Shown here: positions 45,835-54,476 of the stretch, piece after piece | How the letters are laid out: each line of letters begins with the position of its first letter | How positions within the stretch are numbered: the stretch's first letter is position 1 | Source of the DNA: Paenibacillus sp. An7 | Lineage (GTDB): Bacteria; Bacillota; Bacilli; Paenibacillales; Paenibacillaceae | Assembly (NCBI RefSeq): GCF_009870785.1 | Contig: NZ_WTWX01000001.1 | Coordinates: forward strand, 124,001-188,000 | Length of the DNA: 64,000 nucleotides | Direction of reading: 5' to 3' | Program-made: the position numbers and the translations under genes | Notes under the pieces: generated by a model | Told to the model about the DNA's origin: nothing | Databases searched by the model: none | What the model saw: the letters and a program-made list of their open reading frames with translations, nothing else

Positions 45835-46050
45835 TTAACATAATTGGAGCGTGTAAGATGTTCTGCTGTCGAACTTGCTGGCAGGTGCTGATTTCGCTTT
45901 ATGCTGAGTCCACACCGTTTGACCGTAAACCATCGTCTCTAGACGAATAACTGCCTGCTCAAGCAGTTTATGTAGTGTATTCCCAACTCCCGATGAAGGT
46001 GCAGTAACTCCAGTGGTGGTTTCGTTTTCTAAAAATGGATACTGGATCAC
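45835..46050 (-). CDS. Hypothetical small protein (71 residues)
   Basis: Frame opens at 46059; GTG 46050 is 6 nt beyond AAGGGTG and is the likelier start. The sequence (IQYPFLENETTTGVTAPSSG ... TLHKLLEQAVIRLETMVYGQ ... SYTLQLC) has no recognised family, no signal peptide and no helix. No terminator seen. It lies beside another unusual small gene and could be spurious. Confidence 0.45.
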   Translation of the reverse strand: MIQYPFLENETTTGVTAPSSGVGNTLHKLLEQAVIRLETMVYGQTVWTQHKAKSAPASKFDSRTSYTLQLC

Positions 46051-46330
46051 TTGAATCACCCTTATCTATTTTTTCATTTTTTGATATTATAATCTATCTT
46101 TTTTTAGAAGAATATGGTTTTCTGTTTTTAATACTAAGTTAATGAGATAGATACAGAATAAGGTTGATTATATGTGAAGTAGATAGAAAGAGATATTGAT
46201 CTTACTGCTATGAATTTTTCATATGTTGAAATAATATAATTAAGGTAGGAAATAATGTTTAAATTTGGGGTTTCTCCTTTGAAAAGCATAAAAAAACTTG
46301 CAATAATAGGGCATCAAAAGATGTAGGGTC

Positions 46331-46354
46331 AAAAATAGGACCCTCTCAGGTCCT
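46331..46354 (-). terminator. Intrinsic terminator of the small gene at 46.4 kb
   Basis: Minus-strand AGGACC-tgagag-GGTCCT followed by ATTTTT, 20 bp after the stop. It supports the upstream small frame as a real transcribed gene. Confidence 0.75.
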
Positions 46355-46373
46355 TTGATCCTTTGACGATAAA

Positions 46374-46652
46374 TTAAAATGACTTCTCAATTAGAAGTGA
46401 TGCACTAACTGTAGGAGTTCCTCCACCAATCGTGTTTTGAAGCACTTGATTCCCCATATTATCTATTCGGTTTAATGTTAATACTCCGCCTGCAGTTAGC
46501 GCAGTTACGACCTGTCCTTGATAAGGATTGTTTCCTGCACCTGATCCGTAATTACTGCAAGGAACTAGTGATGCCACTCCAGGTCCCGCACCATCTGGGT
46601 CAAAAAACAATCCGAATGCGGAGTTACCAGCGACAGGGAAAACTCCCCAAAT
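46374..46652 (-). CDS. Hypothetical small Gly-rich protein with non-canonical or frameshifted start
   Basis: The reading frame encodes FPVAGNSAFGLFFDPDGAGP ... VVTALTAGGVLTLNRIDNMG ... TPTVSASLLIEKSF, rich in Gly, Asn and Val like surface or spore proteins, but no family is recognised. A strong ribosome-binding site GGGAGGTG lies at 46663-46670, yet the first canonical in-frame start (TTG 46610) is about 55 bp further and has none. Between them are in-frame ATA (46655, 9 nt from GGAGG) and ATT (46652, 12 nt). Alternatively GTG 46665 starts a frame (VPFNNLGSF) that joins this one after a one-base shift in a TTTTCCC run, implying a recent frameshift. Terminator present. Confidence 0.55.
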   Translation of the reverse strand: MWGVFPVAGNSAFGLFFDPDGAGPGVASLVPCSNYGSGAGNNPYQGQVVTALTAGGVLTLNRIDNMGNQVLQNTIGGGTPTVSASLLIEKSF

Positions 46653-46869
46653 TATTAAAGGGCACCTCCCATATATTTAAGATAGCTTACGTTTGAATTC
46701 TCTCTATGGGAAAGACTATCATCTATTTTTAAGTAGACTTCTAACTATTATTTAAAAATAGGGCTATTCTATTAAGGAATATGTCTTGCATTTATGAAAC
46801 TGATTAATATGATTTACATATAGTAGGAGTGGACAACTCATTCCCCTTGCTTCTCCAGGATCTATTCCA

Positions 46870-46915
46870 GAAAAATAAACAAACGTTCTCCTTTTGAAAA
46901 CTGGAAAACGTTTGT
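46870..46915 (-). terminator. Intrinsic terminator of the AraC gene, within a 340-bp intergenic region
   Basis: Minus-strand ACAAACGTT / AACGTTTGT enclosing a secondary hairpin, followed by TTATTTTT. The rest of 46671-47012 shows nothing I can support. Confidence 0.75.
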
Positions 46916-47012
46916 CCATCCAAAGATATTACATCCATCATTGTATCCTGGGAACGGATTATAAGGTTTATTCCTTTATCAATATGATCATTAGTATAAA
47001 TAATCTATCATT

Positions 47013-47867
47013 CTAATCTCTTATCTCTGTAGAAATATGCAGTTCTCTGTATTTGGCAGGTGTAATCCCTTCCTTTTTTCGAAACGTCGCCACGAAATGA
47101 CTCACATCGTTAAATCCAGTCTGTGCGGACACTTCTTTGAGTGTTTTATCAGGATTCATGATCATCATCTTTTTAGCTTGGCGAAGACGCAGGTGAATTA
47201 GGTAAGAATATGGACTCATCCCAAATGCATCCCGAAAAAGTTCATTCAAGTACGAAACACTCATATTCGCTTGTTCCACCATCTCAGCCAGCCCCACGTT
47301 CGAAGAAAAATGCTCTTCCATCCATCGTACAACGGGGCGAAGTTTATCATAATATTGAGATAATGAGGGCTGCTCGTCACGCATACCATAGTTTCTTAAC
47401 AGCATAAGAAAACGATAGAGTGCTGTAGATAATTCCATTCCCGAGAGCTCCGTATCCCAGTCTGCTTTATGAATCATCTCTTCCATGAGAGATACGAAAG
47501 ATGCACCTGTTGAATCGATAGCATAAATAGCAGAAGTATTCATATCAAGCGAGTTCAGTATAGCCTCGGCAGCAGTGCCGCCGAATGTAATGTATACGGT
47601 TACCCATCGATCCGATGCAGGGGAATAGGAATGAGGTGTGAATGGGGTGAGCAGTACTCCTTGGCCTGGTGTCAGCAGGAAGCGTTCTCCCCTCATTTCT
47701 ATACTCCCTTCCCCTTCCAAAGTATATAGCCAGTGATAATACGGGTATCCGTCCGTTCGTGTAAATATCCGTTCCCAAGCGCTGTATCCAATCGTTTCAA
47801 CAAATAGTGGAAGCGAGCTTTCTATTGTATTAAATACACATCTTCTGTTCTCATCGCCCCAGTTCAC
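47013..47867 (-). CDS. AraC-family regulator with N-terminal cupin, beside galactanase
   Basis: About 284 residues. The N-terminal cupin domain (YYHWLYTLEGEGSIEMRGER, LTPGQGVLLTPFTPHSYSPA) is of the AraC_binding type. C-terminal helix-turn-helix pairs (VGLAEMVEQANMSVSYLNEL and LKEVSAQTGFNDVSHFVATF) end ITPAKYREL. The frame opens at TTG 47897, but GTG 47867 follows GGGGGAGG at 5 nt and is the real start. It is directly downstream of the GH53 gene, with a terminator between. Control of galactan use is the natural guess. Confidence 0.9.
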   Translation of the reverse strand: MNWGDENRRCVFNTIESSLPLFVETIGYSAWERIFTRTDGYPYYHWLYTLEGEGSIEMRGERFLLTPGQGVLLTPFTPHSYSPASDRWVTVYITFGGTAAEAILNSLDMNTSAIYAIDSTGASFVSLMEEMIHKADWDTELSGMELSTALYRFLMLLRNYGMRDEQPSLSQYYDKLRPVVRWMEEHFSSNVGLAEMVEQANMSVSYLNELFRDAFGMSPYSYLIHLRLRQAKKMMIMNPDKTLKEVSAQTGFNDVSHFVATFRKKEGITPAKYRELHISTEIRD

Positions 47868-47911
47868 CTGATCCTCCCCCTTAAATAGAGCCTTCAATAT
47901 TCATATGATAA

Positions 47912-47958
47912 CAAAAAAATCCAAGACAAGAGTTCAAAACTCTATCCTTGGATTTTTT
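47912..47958 (-). terminator. Intrinsic terminator of the GH53 gene
   Basis: Two-part stem AAAATCCAAG / CTTGGATTTT plus inner AGAGTT / AACTCT, with T-runs on both strands. It ends the galactanase 8 bp after its stop. Confidence 0.85.
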
Positions 47959-47965
47959 CGATCTT

Positions 47966-49093
47966 TTATTTTAGAAATACATCTAAAGAAGCAAGCGCCT
48001 TACCCTCAAAATCGAACAATCCTTGATTGGCCCAGTGATTTCCCATTTCCGAGACATCGTTGCCATATTTCATACCAGCTAGACTTGCCCAGCTTGTCCC
48101 TTTTACCGGCAGCCACGCCGGCTCCCAGTATACGATACCGAGACCTTTACCGTCAGGTACCTTACGGACTGTCTCCATTAAATCTTGAAGAAACTGGCCT
48201 TGGCCTTCCACCGTTGGCGGATATCCAGCAATCCTCGACATTTCTTCTGTGAAAATATCTGCTCCAGACAAACTCTCTATCGTATGTCCATAAGCCGTTT
48301 CCACAACAAGCACCTCTTTATTAAAGCGAGCGCTGATATCTTCCAAATTAAACTGTAAGTCTTCGAGACCGCCATGCCAGATCGGATAGTAAGATAACCC
48401 GATAATATCATAATCTACGTTTCGCTTACTCATCTCATCAAACCATGTGCGGTATAATATATTTTGCCCACCGGCATCCAGATGCAAAATAATTTTCATA
48501 GGTCCTGCTTCTCTTGCTGCCCGCACCCCTGCTTTTAGCAGTGCCGCAAGTGAATCGAACGATTTATCCCACTCTGCTGCTTCTGTTTCTTCAAAACTTT
48601 GCTTCTCAGGAACATAGTTAGGTGTTTTACCTTCTGGCCAAAGCATGCCGTTCGTTGTCTCATTCCCGATTTGAACCAGATCCGGCATGACATCACACAG
48701 TCTGCATACTTCAAGCACTTCCCTGGTGTAGCGGTATACTTCCTCTTCCAACCTGTCACCTGTATAAGACTGCCAAGCCTTTGGCTTGTCTTGTTTTTTC
48801 GGATCTGCCCAAAAATCACTGTAATGAAAATCCAGCATAAACTGCATTCCGTGTGCTTTTGCTCTTTTTGCCAGTTCAATTGTCGTCTCCAGATCATTCG
48901 TACCGCCCATATATGGCTTACCTTCTTCATCAAATGGGTTCACCCACAAGCGCAATCGAACCGTGTTCAATCCCTTTATATGTAATATTTCAAATAAGTC
49001 TTTTTGTTCCTCACCTAGATAATATCTTCCTCCGCATTCTTCAACTTCTTTCAGCATGGAGATGTCTGCACCTTTAACAAACAAACGAGTCAT
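47966..49093 (-). CDS. GH53 endo-beta-1,4-galactanase, cytoplasmic form
   Basis: Retaining glycosidase of 375 aa cutting beta-1,4-galactan side chains of rhamnogalacturonan I. It opens with KGADISMLKEVEECGG, has NTVRLRLWVNPF and FMLDFHYSDFWADPKKQDKP, acid/base Glu145 in VQIGNETTNGM and nucleophile Glu265 in VLVVETAYGH. The usual secreted galactanases (for example B. subtilis GanB) carry a signal peptide; here the frame begins right at the catalytic domain, and AAGGGAAGAACTTT precedes ATG 49093, so it is probably intracellular and processes imported galacto-oligosaccharides. An AraC gene is downstream and a cre-like site upstream. Confidence 0.94.
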   Translation of the reverse strand: MTRLFVKGADISMLKEVEECGGRYYLGEEQKDLFEILHIKGLNTVRLRLWVNPFDEEGKPYMGGTNDLETTIELAKRAKAHGMQFMLDFHYSDFWADPKKQDKPKAWQSYTGDRLEEEVYRYTREVLEVCRLCDVMPDLVQIGNETTNGMLWPEGKTPNYVPEKQSFEETEAAEWDKSFDSLAALLKAGVRAAREAGPMKIILHLDAGGQNILYRTWFDEMSKRNVDYDIIGLSYYPIWHGGLEDLQFNLEDISARFNKEVLVVETAYGHTIESLSGADIFTEEMSRIAGYPPTVEGQGQFLQDLMETVRKVPDGKGLGIVYWEPAWLPVKGTSWASLAGMKYGNDVSEMGNHWANQGLFDFEGKALASLDVFLK

Positions 49094-49108
49094 AAAGTTC
49101 TTCCCTTC

Positions 49109-49141
49109 TATGTGTCAGTACACATATTATAAAGCGTTTTC
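49109..49141 (-). promoter_or_regulatory. Operator region of the GH53 gene: inverted repeat and cre-like motif
   Basis: ATGTGT-cagt-ACACAT (49109-49124) lies 16 bp upstream of the start. Next to it, on the gene strand, TGAAAACGCTTTAT (49128-49141) matches the cre consensus except for the last two bases. CcpA and the AraC neighbour are plausible binders. Confidence 0.4.
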
Positions 49142-49214
49142 AGTATGAGTTGATATATAATAAACGATGGGTAAATGTTATAAGAATATTATGTAAATAT
49201 AATATTGAAAACTT

Positions 49215-49260
49215 AAAAAAGGACGAAATAACAGAGCAGTCCCTGAAATTCCGTCCTTAT
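49215..49260 (-). terminator. Intrinsic terminator of the zinc-ribbon gene
   Basis: Minus-strand AAGGACGGAATTT.. / ..ATTTCGTCCTT followed by TTTT. Confidence 0.75.
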
Positions 49261-49312
49261 TCCTTATATTCAATGATATTCAAAGAGTAATCCAAGGCTC
49301 TCTTTCAAAAAC

Positions 49313-49519
49313 TTATCCACCGAAAAAGAAGTCAATGATATTCGAAGCCTTCGAGGACCTCTTATTATAGAATTCGGAATATCCGCAGTTTTTGCAGTAC
49401 ACTACAACAAATTGATTATTTTGTATGTCAAACATTTTTGATAATCCAGTACCTGTCATCGCAACTTCTTTGGTGTCCGCTTCCAAACCACCGCATTTAA
49501 AACAGCCTCTTTCACTCAT
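49313..49519 (-). CDS. Small zinc-ribbon protein (DUF2082-like)
   Basis: 68 residues with two CxxC pairs, GCFKCGG and YCKNCGYSEFY, a zinc ribbon of the nucleic-acid-binding DUF2082 type. Between them lies a beta segment (DIQNNQFVVV). The C-terminal tail SSKASNIIDFFFGG is hydrophobic. The start ATG 49519 follows AGGAGGCGATTTTAA. No specific function is known for this family. Confidence 0.82.
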   Translation of the reverse strand: MSERGCFKCGGLEADTKEVAMTGTGLSKMFDIQNNQFVVVYCKNCGYSEFYNKRSSKASNIIDFFFGG

Positions 49520-49643
49520 TTAAAATCGCCTCCTATTTATATAGTTATGAATACGAATAGGATGCATCATAGGTTTCAATCTCTATCTCAACTTCCGATC
49601 CTTTTCATTCCTAATAAAGACAATTAATATGTTATAGAATACT

Positions 49644-49671
49644 AAAAAAGCCGCGCTGATCGGCTGCGGCA
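49644..49671 (-). terminator. Intrinsic terminator of the Mn catalase gene
   Basis: Minus-strand GCCGCAGCCGATCAGCGCGGC followed by TTTTTT (shown here as stem GCCGC / GCGGC). Confidence 0.8.
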
Positions 49672-49741
49672 TTCATCATTTATTACATCTATAAAATATA
49701 ATACTCATCTTTTGTTAAACTACAATTATCACCTTTATTAA

Positions 49742-50647
49742 CTATAAGCCTGCAGACCTTTTTAACCTTTCTGCGATCTGAATAAGATCTTCTGCCGAGA
49801 TTCCCGGCGCAAATTCTTCAGGTAAATCCGGCAGTTCCGGTACGGGTCCACTATATCCTGGCAGCCCCGCAAACGCCTCAAGTTTCCCACCATCTGTTGG
49901 ATGAACCCCTTTCCAGATCTGGGCAATTTGCTGATAGTCTTTGTCACTAAACGTATAAAGCCTTCGGTGTTCTCCGGCTGCTTCCCACTTTCTTGTCGTA
50001 TCAAATACTTTATTATCAAGTCTAGGTATAGGGAATAACTTGGTTACATCGACACCTGTAGCCATTTCAAGCGCTTTTGCATAAGCCAGAATATGTACAC
50101 CGCCGCGCACAAGTAAATATCCGGTCATTTCTCGAGCCGCCGGATGATCTGTCATTTCATATACTCTCATTTTATGTGTGCGCGCTCCGCATTCCAAGAA
50201 AAAATTATGCAATAGATCAAATATGAGATTTCCGCTGCTTACCACATACGACCCGTTCCAAGGTCTTCCCATCGAATCATAAGGAAGTGCCGTCTGTGCA
50301 GACTCAATAAAATGAGATGTCATCCGTGCATCTTTACCCACACGCAGCGGTGTTGTATCTGGATCTCCGGGAGATGTCGAACCGCTAAGCATAATGTTAA
50401 TCGTATTCGCTACAAGCTCAACATGACCAAACTCTTCTGCTGTGATGCTCGCCACGATATCATAGAACGGACGAAGCTTAGATTTACCTCTAAAGTTGAA
50501 GGATTGAAACATATAATTATTGAGGGTCGACATCTCTCCAAAACGTCCACCCATCAGTTCTTGAACGGCACTGGCACCATTGGGATCCGGTCCTGAAGAC
50601 AGGGGAAGCGGCAGTTCAATTGCCAGACGGTCTACTCGTTTAAACAT
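49742..50647 (-). CDS. Manganese catalase
   Basis: Non-heme dimanganese catalase of 301 aa that dismutates hydrogen peroxide. The four-helix-bundle ligands are visible: Glu in AVQELMGGRFGEMS, Glu72 and His75 in AEEFGHVELV, Glu152 in FFLECGARTHKM and His185 in RGGVHILAYAKAL, matching the Glu35, Glu66/His69, Glu149/His182 pattern of characterised enzymes. B. subtilis YdbD is a relative. The start ATG 50647 follows GAGGAGGAAATACGA; a terminator follows. Commonly expressed in sporulation or stationary phase in Bacillales, but no such promoter was identified here. Confidence 0.94.
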   Translation of the reverse strand: MFKRVDRLAIELPLPLSSGPDPNGASAVQELMGGRFGEMSTLNNYMFQSFNFRGKSKLRPFYDIVASITAEEFGHVELVANTINIMLSGSTSPGDPDTTPLRVGKDARMTSHFIESAQTALPYDSMGRPWNGSYVVSSGNLIFDLLHNFFLECGARTHKMRVYEMTDHPAAREMTGYLLVRGGVHILAYAKALEMATGVDVTKLFPIPRLDNKVFDTTRKWEAAGEHRRLYTFSDKDYQQIAQIWKGVHPTDGGKLEAFAGLPGYSGPVPELPDLPEEFAPGISAEDLIQIAERLKRSAGL

Positions 50648-50783
50648 TCGTATTTCCTCCTCAAAATGCTCTTTGATTCATGTTATGTGGCGGTACTCGC
50701 GTGTTATGCATGGACAGGTTTTTTTGTCATTTATTGTTGTTGATTTTGTTGAATTTGTTGATTTTATAAAAACGTAGAAACAC

Positions 50784-50819
50784 AAAAAAAGAGCCCCTCC
50801 TCTAACCTGGGCTCTTTTT
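50784..50819 (-). terminator. Intrinsic terminator of the second GH43 gene
   Basis: Minus-strand AAAGAGCCC / GGGCTCTTT with a long T-run, 17 bp past the stop. Confidence 0.9.
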
Positions 50820-50835
50820 CGTCAATAGATCGTGT

Positions 50836-52374
50836 TTAGTGTAATACGTTATATTCGAAATTAGAAAACTCAGCAGTTCCGCCGATTTTTTCAGTAGAGA
50901 ATAAAAATAAACCGATGCGGCATCCCATAAAATGATCCAATTTATACACCATATGATGTGTAATTCCAAGTTTTTTCCAGCTCTTGCCGTCTAAGTAGTG
51001 GAACATACACTCATCTGTATTATTTATGAAATTCGCTGATGCTTTCAACGTCACCTTGTTTTCTTTTACGGGAATTTTTGCATAGATGTCACCAGGCTTC
51101 GTATCCACTAGATTTCCAAAGATCGACTTATCGTCGGTATCCCGAGCGATCATTACCAAGTAATATTGCCCAGCCTCTTTCGTTAGAGCAATCAAACCGT
51201 AGGTGCCAATTAAGAAACCCAACCCGGCATAGTCGCCGTCTTGCAGTTCACTGCCATCTAGTGTAACTACTGCCTCACATGCAGGCCCCATCGCTCGCTG
51301 CGTCAACGTGTTCTGAGCAAACGTCAGATTGGGACTGATTTTTCCAGATTGAATACGGTAGGTCCCCGGCTTATCCGTCACAGACCATAGCTTATCATTC
51401 GGGATATGATTCCACTGCCAGAAATCTTTCAGCTTCACTTTTCCATTCTCATCCGTATCATAACTAAAATCATCGCTTCCGATTAGGGGCTTATACTCAT
51501 AACCGGGTCTCGTACTTGGGATCTCAATAAAGGTTGGGGCCTCTTTCGCAAATACCGGAAAATCATCTTCAAAATACAGTGGAACGAGAACCGGGATACG
51601 GCCTACCGCTCCATGATCCTGAAACAACATAGCGTACCAGTCACCATCAGGTGTATCGACAATCCCTCCCTGAGCTATTCCGGCATTAAAATACCCCATG
51701 TCATCATTAAAAACTTCTCCGCCTGTAAATTCACCCTCTAAAGAATCAGCAACATAACATGCCTGCGTTCTGCGTCCTTTGGTAGCAGGTGTGATATGTA
51801 TAAAGAAAGCATAATATTTTCCGTTTATTTTATATAGATGGGCGCCTTCATAACCTAAGAAGTACTCTCCCGGTTCTCTCACGATCATTCGGCTTAGCCC
51901 GTCCGGCTTTGGTCCAGATAAGTCTTCTTTTAGTTCAGTAAGATGAATGTTAGCGTTACCATAAATGAGATAAACACGATCGTCGTCATCAAATAGAAGA
52001 GAACAGTCATGATAAAACCCTTCAATATACTGTTTTGTCCACGGCCCGTTTATATCACTTGCTGTATACAAATAGGTTTTCTGCGTATCGTTTGCTACAA
52101 AAACGACATAGAATTTCCCTTTGTGATGACGGATAGAGGCTGCCCACATCCCCTTACTGTAAATCTGCTGATCTCCCTCGAGCCTTTGAGCAGGCGTATC
52201 TTCCAGTATATCGTATACATGAGTAGCTACTTCCCAGTTGATCAAATCATAAGAACGCAGAATAACACACCCTGGCATCATATGCATCGTTGTACTCACC
52301 ATATAATACGTATCTTCTACTCTAATCACGTCAAGATCCGGGTAATCAGCCCATATAATCGGATTGTTCTTCAT
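50836..52374 (-). CDS. GH43 beta-xylosidase/arabinofuranosidase-like glycosidase, cytoplasmic
   Basis: Glycoside hydrolase of about 512 aa. The propeller opens with IIWADYPDLDVIRVEDTYYM (catalytic Asp), continues with DCSLLFDDDDRVYLIYG (second Asp) and GYEGAHLYKINGKYYAFFIH (acid Glu). The last ~200 residues (from FSYDTDENGKVKLKDFWQWN) are the concanavalin-like C-terminal domain of GH43 xylosidases, packing against the active site. No signal peptide, so it likely cleaves imported xylo- or arabino-oligosaccharides from the non-reducing end. The exact sugar specificity cannot be read. ATG 52374 behind AAAAGGAGAGAAAAC is preferred to the frame opening at 52395. Confidence 0.9.
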   Translation of the reverse strand: MKNNPIIWADYPDLDVIRVEDTYYMVSTTMHMMPGCVILRSYDLINWEVATHVYDILEDTPAQRLEGDQQIYSKGMWAASIRHHKGKFYVVFVANDTQKTYLYTASDINGPWTKQYIEGFYHDCSLLFDDDDRVYLIYGNANIHLTELKEDLSGPKPDGLSRMIVREPGEYFLGYEGAHLYKINGKYYAFFIHITPATKGRRTQACYVADSLEGEFTGGEVFNDDMGYFNAGIAQGGIVDTPDGDWYAMLFQDHGAVGRIPVLVPLYFEDDFPVFAKEAPTFIEIPSTRPGYEYKPLIGSDDFSYDTDENGKVKLKDFWQWNHIPNDKLWSVTDKPGTYRIQSGKISPNLTFAQNTLTQRAMGPACEAVVTLDGSELQDGDYAGLGFLIGTYGLIALTKEAGQYYLVMIARDTDDKSIFGNLVDTKPGDIYAKIPVKENKVTLKASANFINNTDECMFHYLDGKSWKKLGITHHMVYKLDHFMGCRIGLFLFSTEKIGGTAEFSNFEYNVLH

Positions 52375-52513
52375 GTTTTCTCTCCTTTTCTTCATCTTAA
52401 TATTTTCGAAGCATCTTAACGTAAGAGACTATATCGTACGCCACCATCGGTAATGGAGTCGCCTTGAAATAAGATGGACTCTCTTTTCGCTGCATAAGTC
52501 GTCTTCACTCCAT

Positions 52514-53029
52514 TCAGCAGGTATAATTTGAATAATTATCTTTATATTGTACAGAATTCCAACTGTTCTTGACTAGGTTAGATTTATCAAAATGCAAAAA
52601 ACTCATCGTCCCCCTTGGAAGCAATGAGTTGTATTCTCTTATATTTTTAATCACGTCTATGGATTCAATCTCCCATCTGCCCTTAGTATGAATAAGTGAA
52701 AATAACAAACTTCCAGAATATATCTGTTTAAGATTATTATTCGTATCATAAGTGAAAATTTCAAAATTAACGATCACTTGCGATTGATTTGCAGATCGAT
52801 TAACCGTTCTTAAATTTATTATCGGTTCTGGTAAATTGTTATTTTTATTAAATTCTAAGAATTGATTAACAACGGATGAATTTATTATTTCATGGTTTGA
52901 AACATCATCTTGATTTATATAATTTTTTACTACTTTAGAGGGAGAGTCATACAAAGAAAAACTAAAAAAGGCTGCCAAAGCAATAACGATTAAAGGTATT
53001 ATGACTATTAATTTCTTTCGAAAATTCAT
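52514..53029 (-). CDS. Hypothetical anchored or secreted protein, AT-rich gene
   Basis: 171 residues from ATG 53029 (ribosome-binding site GAAGGG). One N-terminal helix (LIVIIPLIVIALAAFFSF) precedes an extracytoplasmic domain with SPSKVVKNYINQDDVSNHEI and a C-terminal beta-rich stretch (GRWEIESIDVIKNIREYNSL). The layout resembles DUF4878/NTF2-like lipoprotein-type proteins, but I cannot assign it. Base composition is clearly lower in GC than the neighbours, so it may have been acquired separately. Confidence 0.68.
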   Translation of the reverse strand: MNFRKKLIVIIPLIVIALAAFFSFSLYDSPSKVVKNYINQDDVSNHEIINSSVVNQFLEFNKNNNLPEPIINLRTVNRSANQSQVIVNFEIFTYDTNNNLKQIYSGSLLFSLIHTKGRWEIESIDVIKNIREYNSLLPRGTMSFLHFDKSNLVKNSWNSVQYKDNYSNYTC

Positions 53030-53136
53030 CTTAATCCCTTCTTGTTTAAAGTGGTATGAATACAAATCATATTCATACCACAGTTATTTTACAGCGATTG
53101 CTTTTCCGCCGTTGGCATTCTTTAATCAAGAAAGCT

Positions 53137-54342
53137 CTAGTTACCTAGACGATCCATTGTCTTTCCTAATAAAAACTTCCGTTTTGCAAGATGAAATAAT
53201 TTCGTTTTAGAAAGGTGCGGTGCAAATCGTATCACCCATTTTTTCGTCCATCTTGGAGCTTTAATGATTGCCTTCGCGATTATTCCCTGCATCCGGTGGA
53301 CCATCATCACTTCTTTAGCTCGTAAAGCGGTTAAAGACTCTACTTTTCTAAAATCGAGATCCTTAGCTTGGATAGACTCTTGAATTAACTCCGCTAATAC
53401 GGCTGCTGTCTCTGCTGCCAAAGAAATACCGATCGCCCCTACTGGGGACGAGCAATGAGCAGCATCTCCTATGAGTACACAACCTCTTTTATACCATTGA
53501 TCCACAAAGAATACATCGGCTTTTAAGGTAACAAAAGACTGAAAATCAGTAATCTCACGCAGCGGTTCTTGTAAATCTGGGAATACGCTAATTAGCTCCT
53601 CTGAGAGAGCACTGATTCCCCTCTGCTTTATTAGCTCCCATTCCCCTTTTCTCACGGTAAACCCGATTTGCAGTACGTCACTTGAACTGGGTACAACAAT
53701 GAAACTGCGATAATTAGTTACTCTGAAAAAAATATCTTTATGCTGGTCTTCCTGAATGGGTAAGGTGAACCATATCATATCAAAATCATGATTTTGATAT
53801 TTATACGTAAAATCACCCCGTTTTCGAATGGTTGAAAAGCGTCCGTCTGCCCCTACAGTCAATTGTGCTTTTATTCGAACTTCTTCATTCTGAGTAAGGG
53901 CAACCACTCCATTAATTCTGTCTTCCTCTGTAATGAATGACTTCACTCTGGCATTAAAAATCATATGAAAATGATCATACTTTACTGCTTCATCATATAG
54001 AGCTTGGAGTAATACAGACTGCTTCATTCGTAAGGAAAAAGGTACTTCTGGCGTATCCTCCACATAATCAATAGCCGAAATCAGTTTGTCCTCGCTCCAG
54101 ATTTCTCCCTTGTACAGCTTTATATGTTCATGTTCGTACAGAAGTTGATCCAGTCCTAATTGTTTCATTACTCGAATGAAACGAGGTTGCAATACTTCTC
54201 CTCTGAATTTACGTTCAAAATTCGGTTGACTCTCTAGCACCGTCACATGAGTCCCTTGCTTCGCTAACAAGAGACCTAATAGCAACCCTGAAGGTCCTCC
54301 GCCAACGATACATACGGTTGTATTCCTATTTTGTGTCATCAC
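53137..54342 (-). CDS. FAD-dependent monooxygenase/oxidoreductase (UbiH-like)
   Basis: 401-residue flavoprotein of the PHBH/UbiH group A class. N-terminal FAD motif VCIVGGGPSGLLLGLLLAKQ with acidic residue in VTVLESQ, the DG motif LTVGADGRFSTIR and the second FAD motif VLIGDAAHCSSPVGAIGISL are intact. It may hydroxylate aromatic compounds, polyketides or antibiotics such as tetracyclines/rifamycins. It lies downstream of an MFS exporter controlled by MarR but behind a terminator, so the functional link is only contextual. GTG 54342 or ATG 54339 starts it behind TTGGGAG. Confidence 0.88.
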   Translation of the reverse strand: MMTQNRNTTVCIVGGGPSGLLLGLLLAKQGTHVTVLESQPNFERKFRGEVLQPRFIRVMKQLGLDQLLYEHEHIKLYKGEIWSEDKLISAIDYVEDTPEVPFSLRMKQSVLLQALYDEAVKYDHFHMIFNARVKSFITEEDRINGVVALTQNEEVRIKAQLTVGADGRFSTIRKRGDFTYKYQNHDFDMIWFTLPIQEDQHKDIFFRVTNYRSFIVVPSSSDVLQIGFTVRKGEWELIKQRGISALSEELISVFPDLQEPLREITDFQSFVTLKADVFFVDQWYKRGCVLIGDAAHCSSPVGAIGISLAAETAAVLAELIQESIQAKDLDFRKVESLTALRAKEVMMVHRMQGIIAKAIIKAPRWTKKWVIRFAPHLSKTKLFHLAKRKFLLGKTMDRLGN

Positions 54343-54432
54343 ATTTTGCTCCCAACATTACTTGCTTTAGATGTGGATTTATTCACCATCTCTTCATTTT
54401 AGCATCTTTACACATGTAATATCATGTAAGAT

Positions 54433-54463
54433 AAAAAAGACGAAGAACTTAGAAGTTCTTCGC
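54433..54463 (-). terminator. Intrinsic terminator of the MFS gene
   Basis: Minus-strand GGCGAAGAACTT-ct-AAGTTCTTCGTC followed by TTTTTT, between the MFS and monooxygenase genes. Confidence 0.85.
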
Positions 54464-54476
54464 CTGGATCGCCAAA

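Noticed and set aside
48535..48985. Open frames of 128-132 codons inside the GH53 gene on both strands
   Set aside because: The galactanase frame carries all catalytic motifs; the others are low-complexity shadows without start signals.
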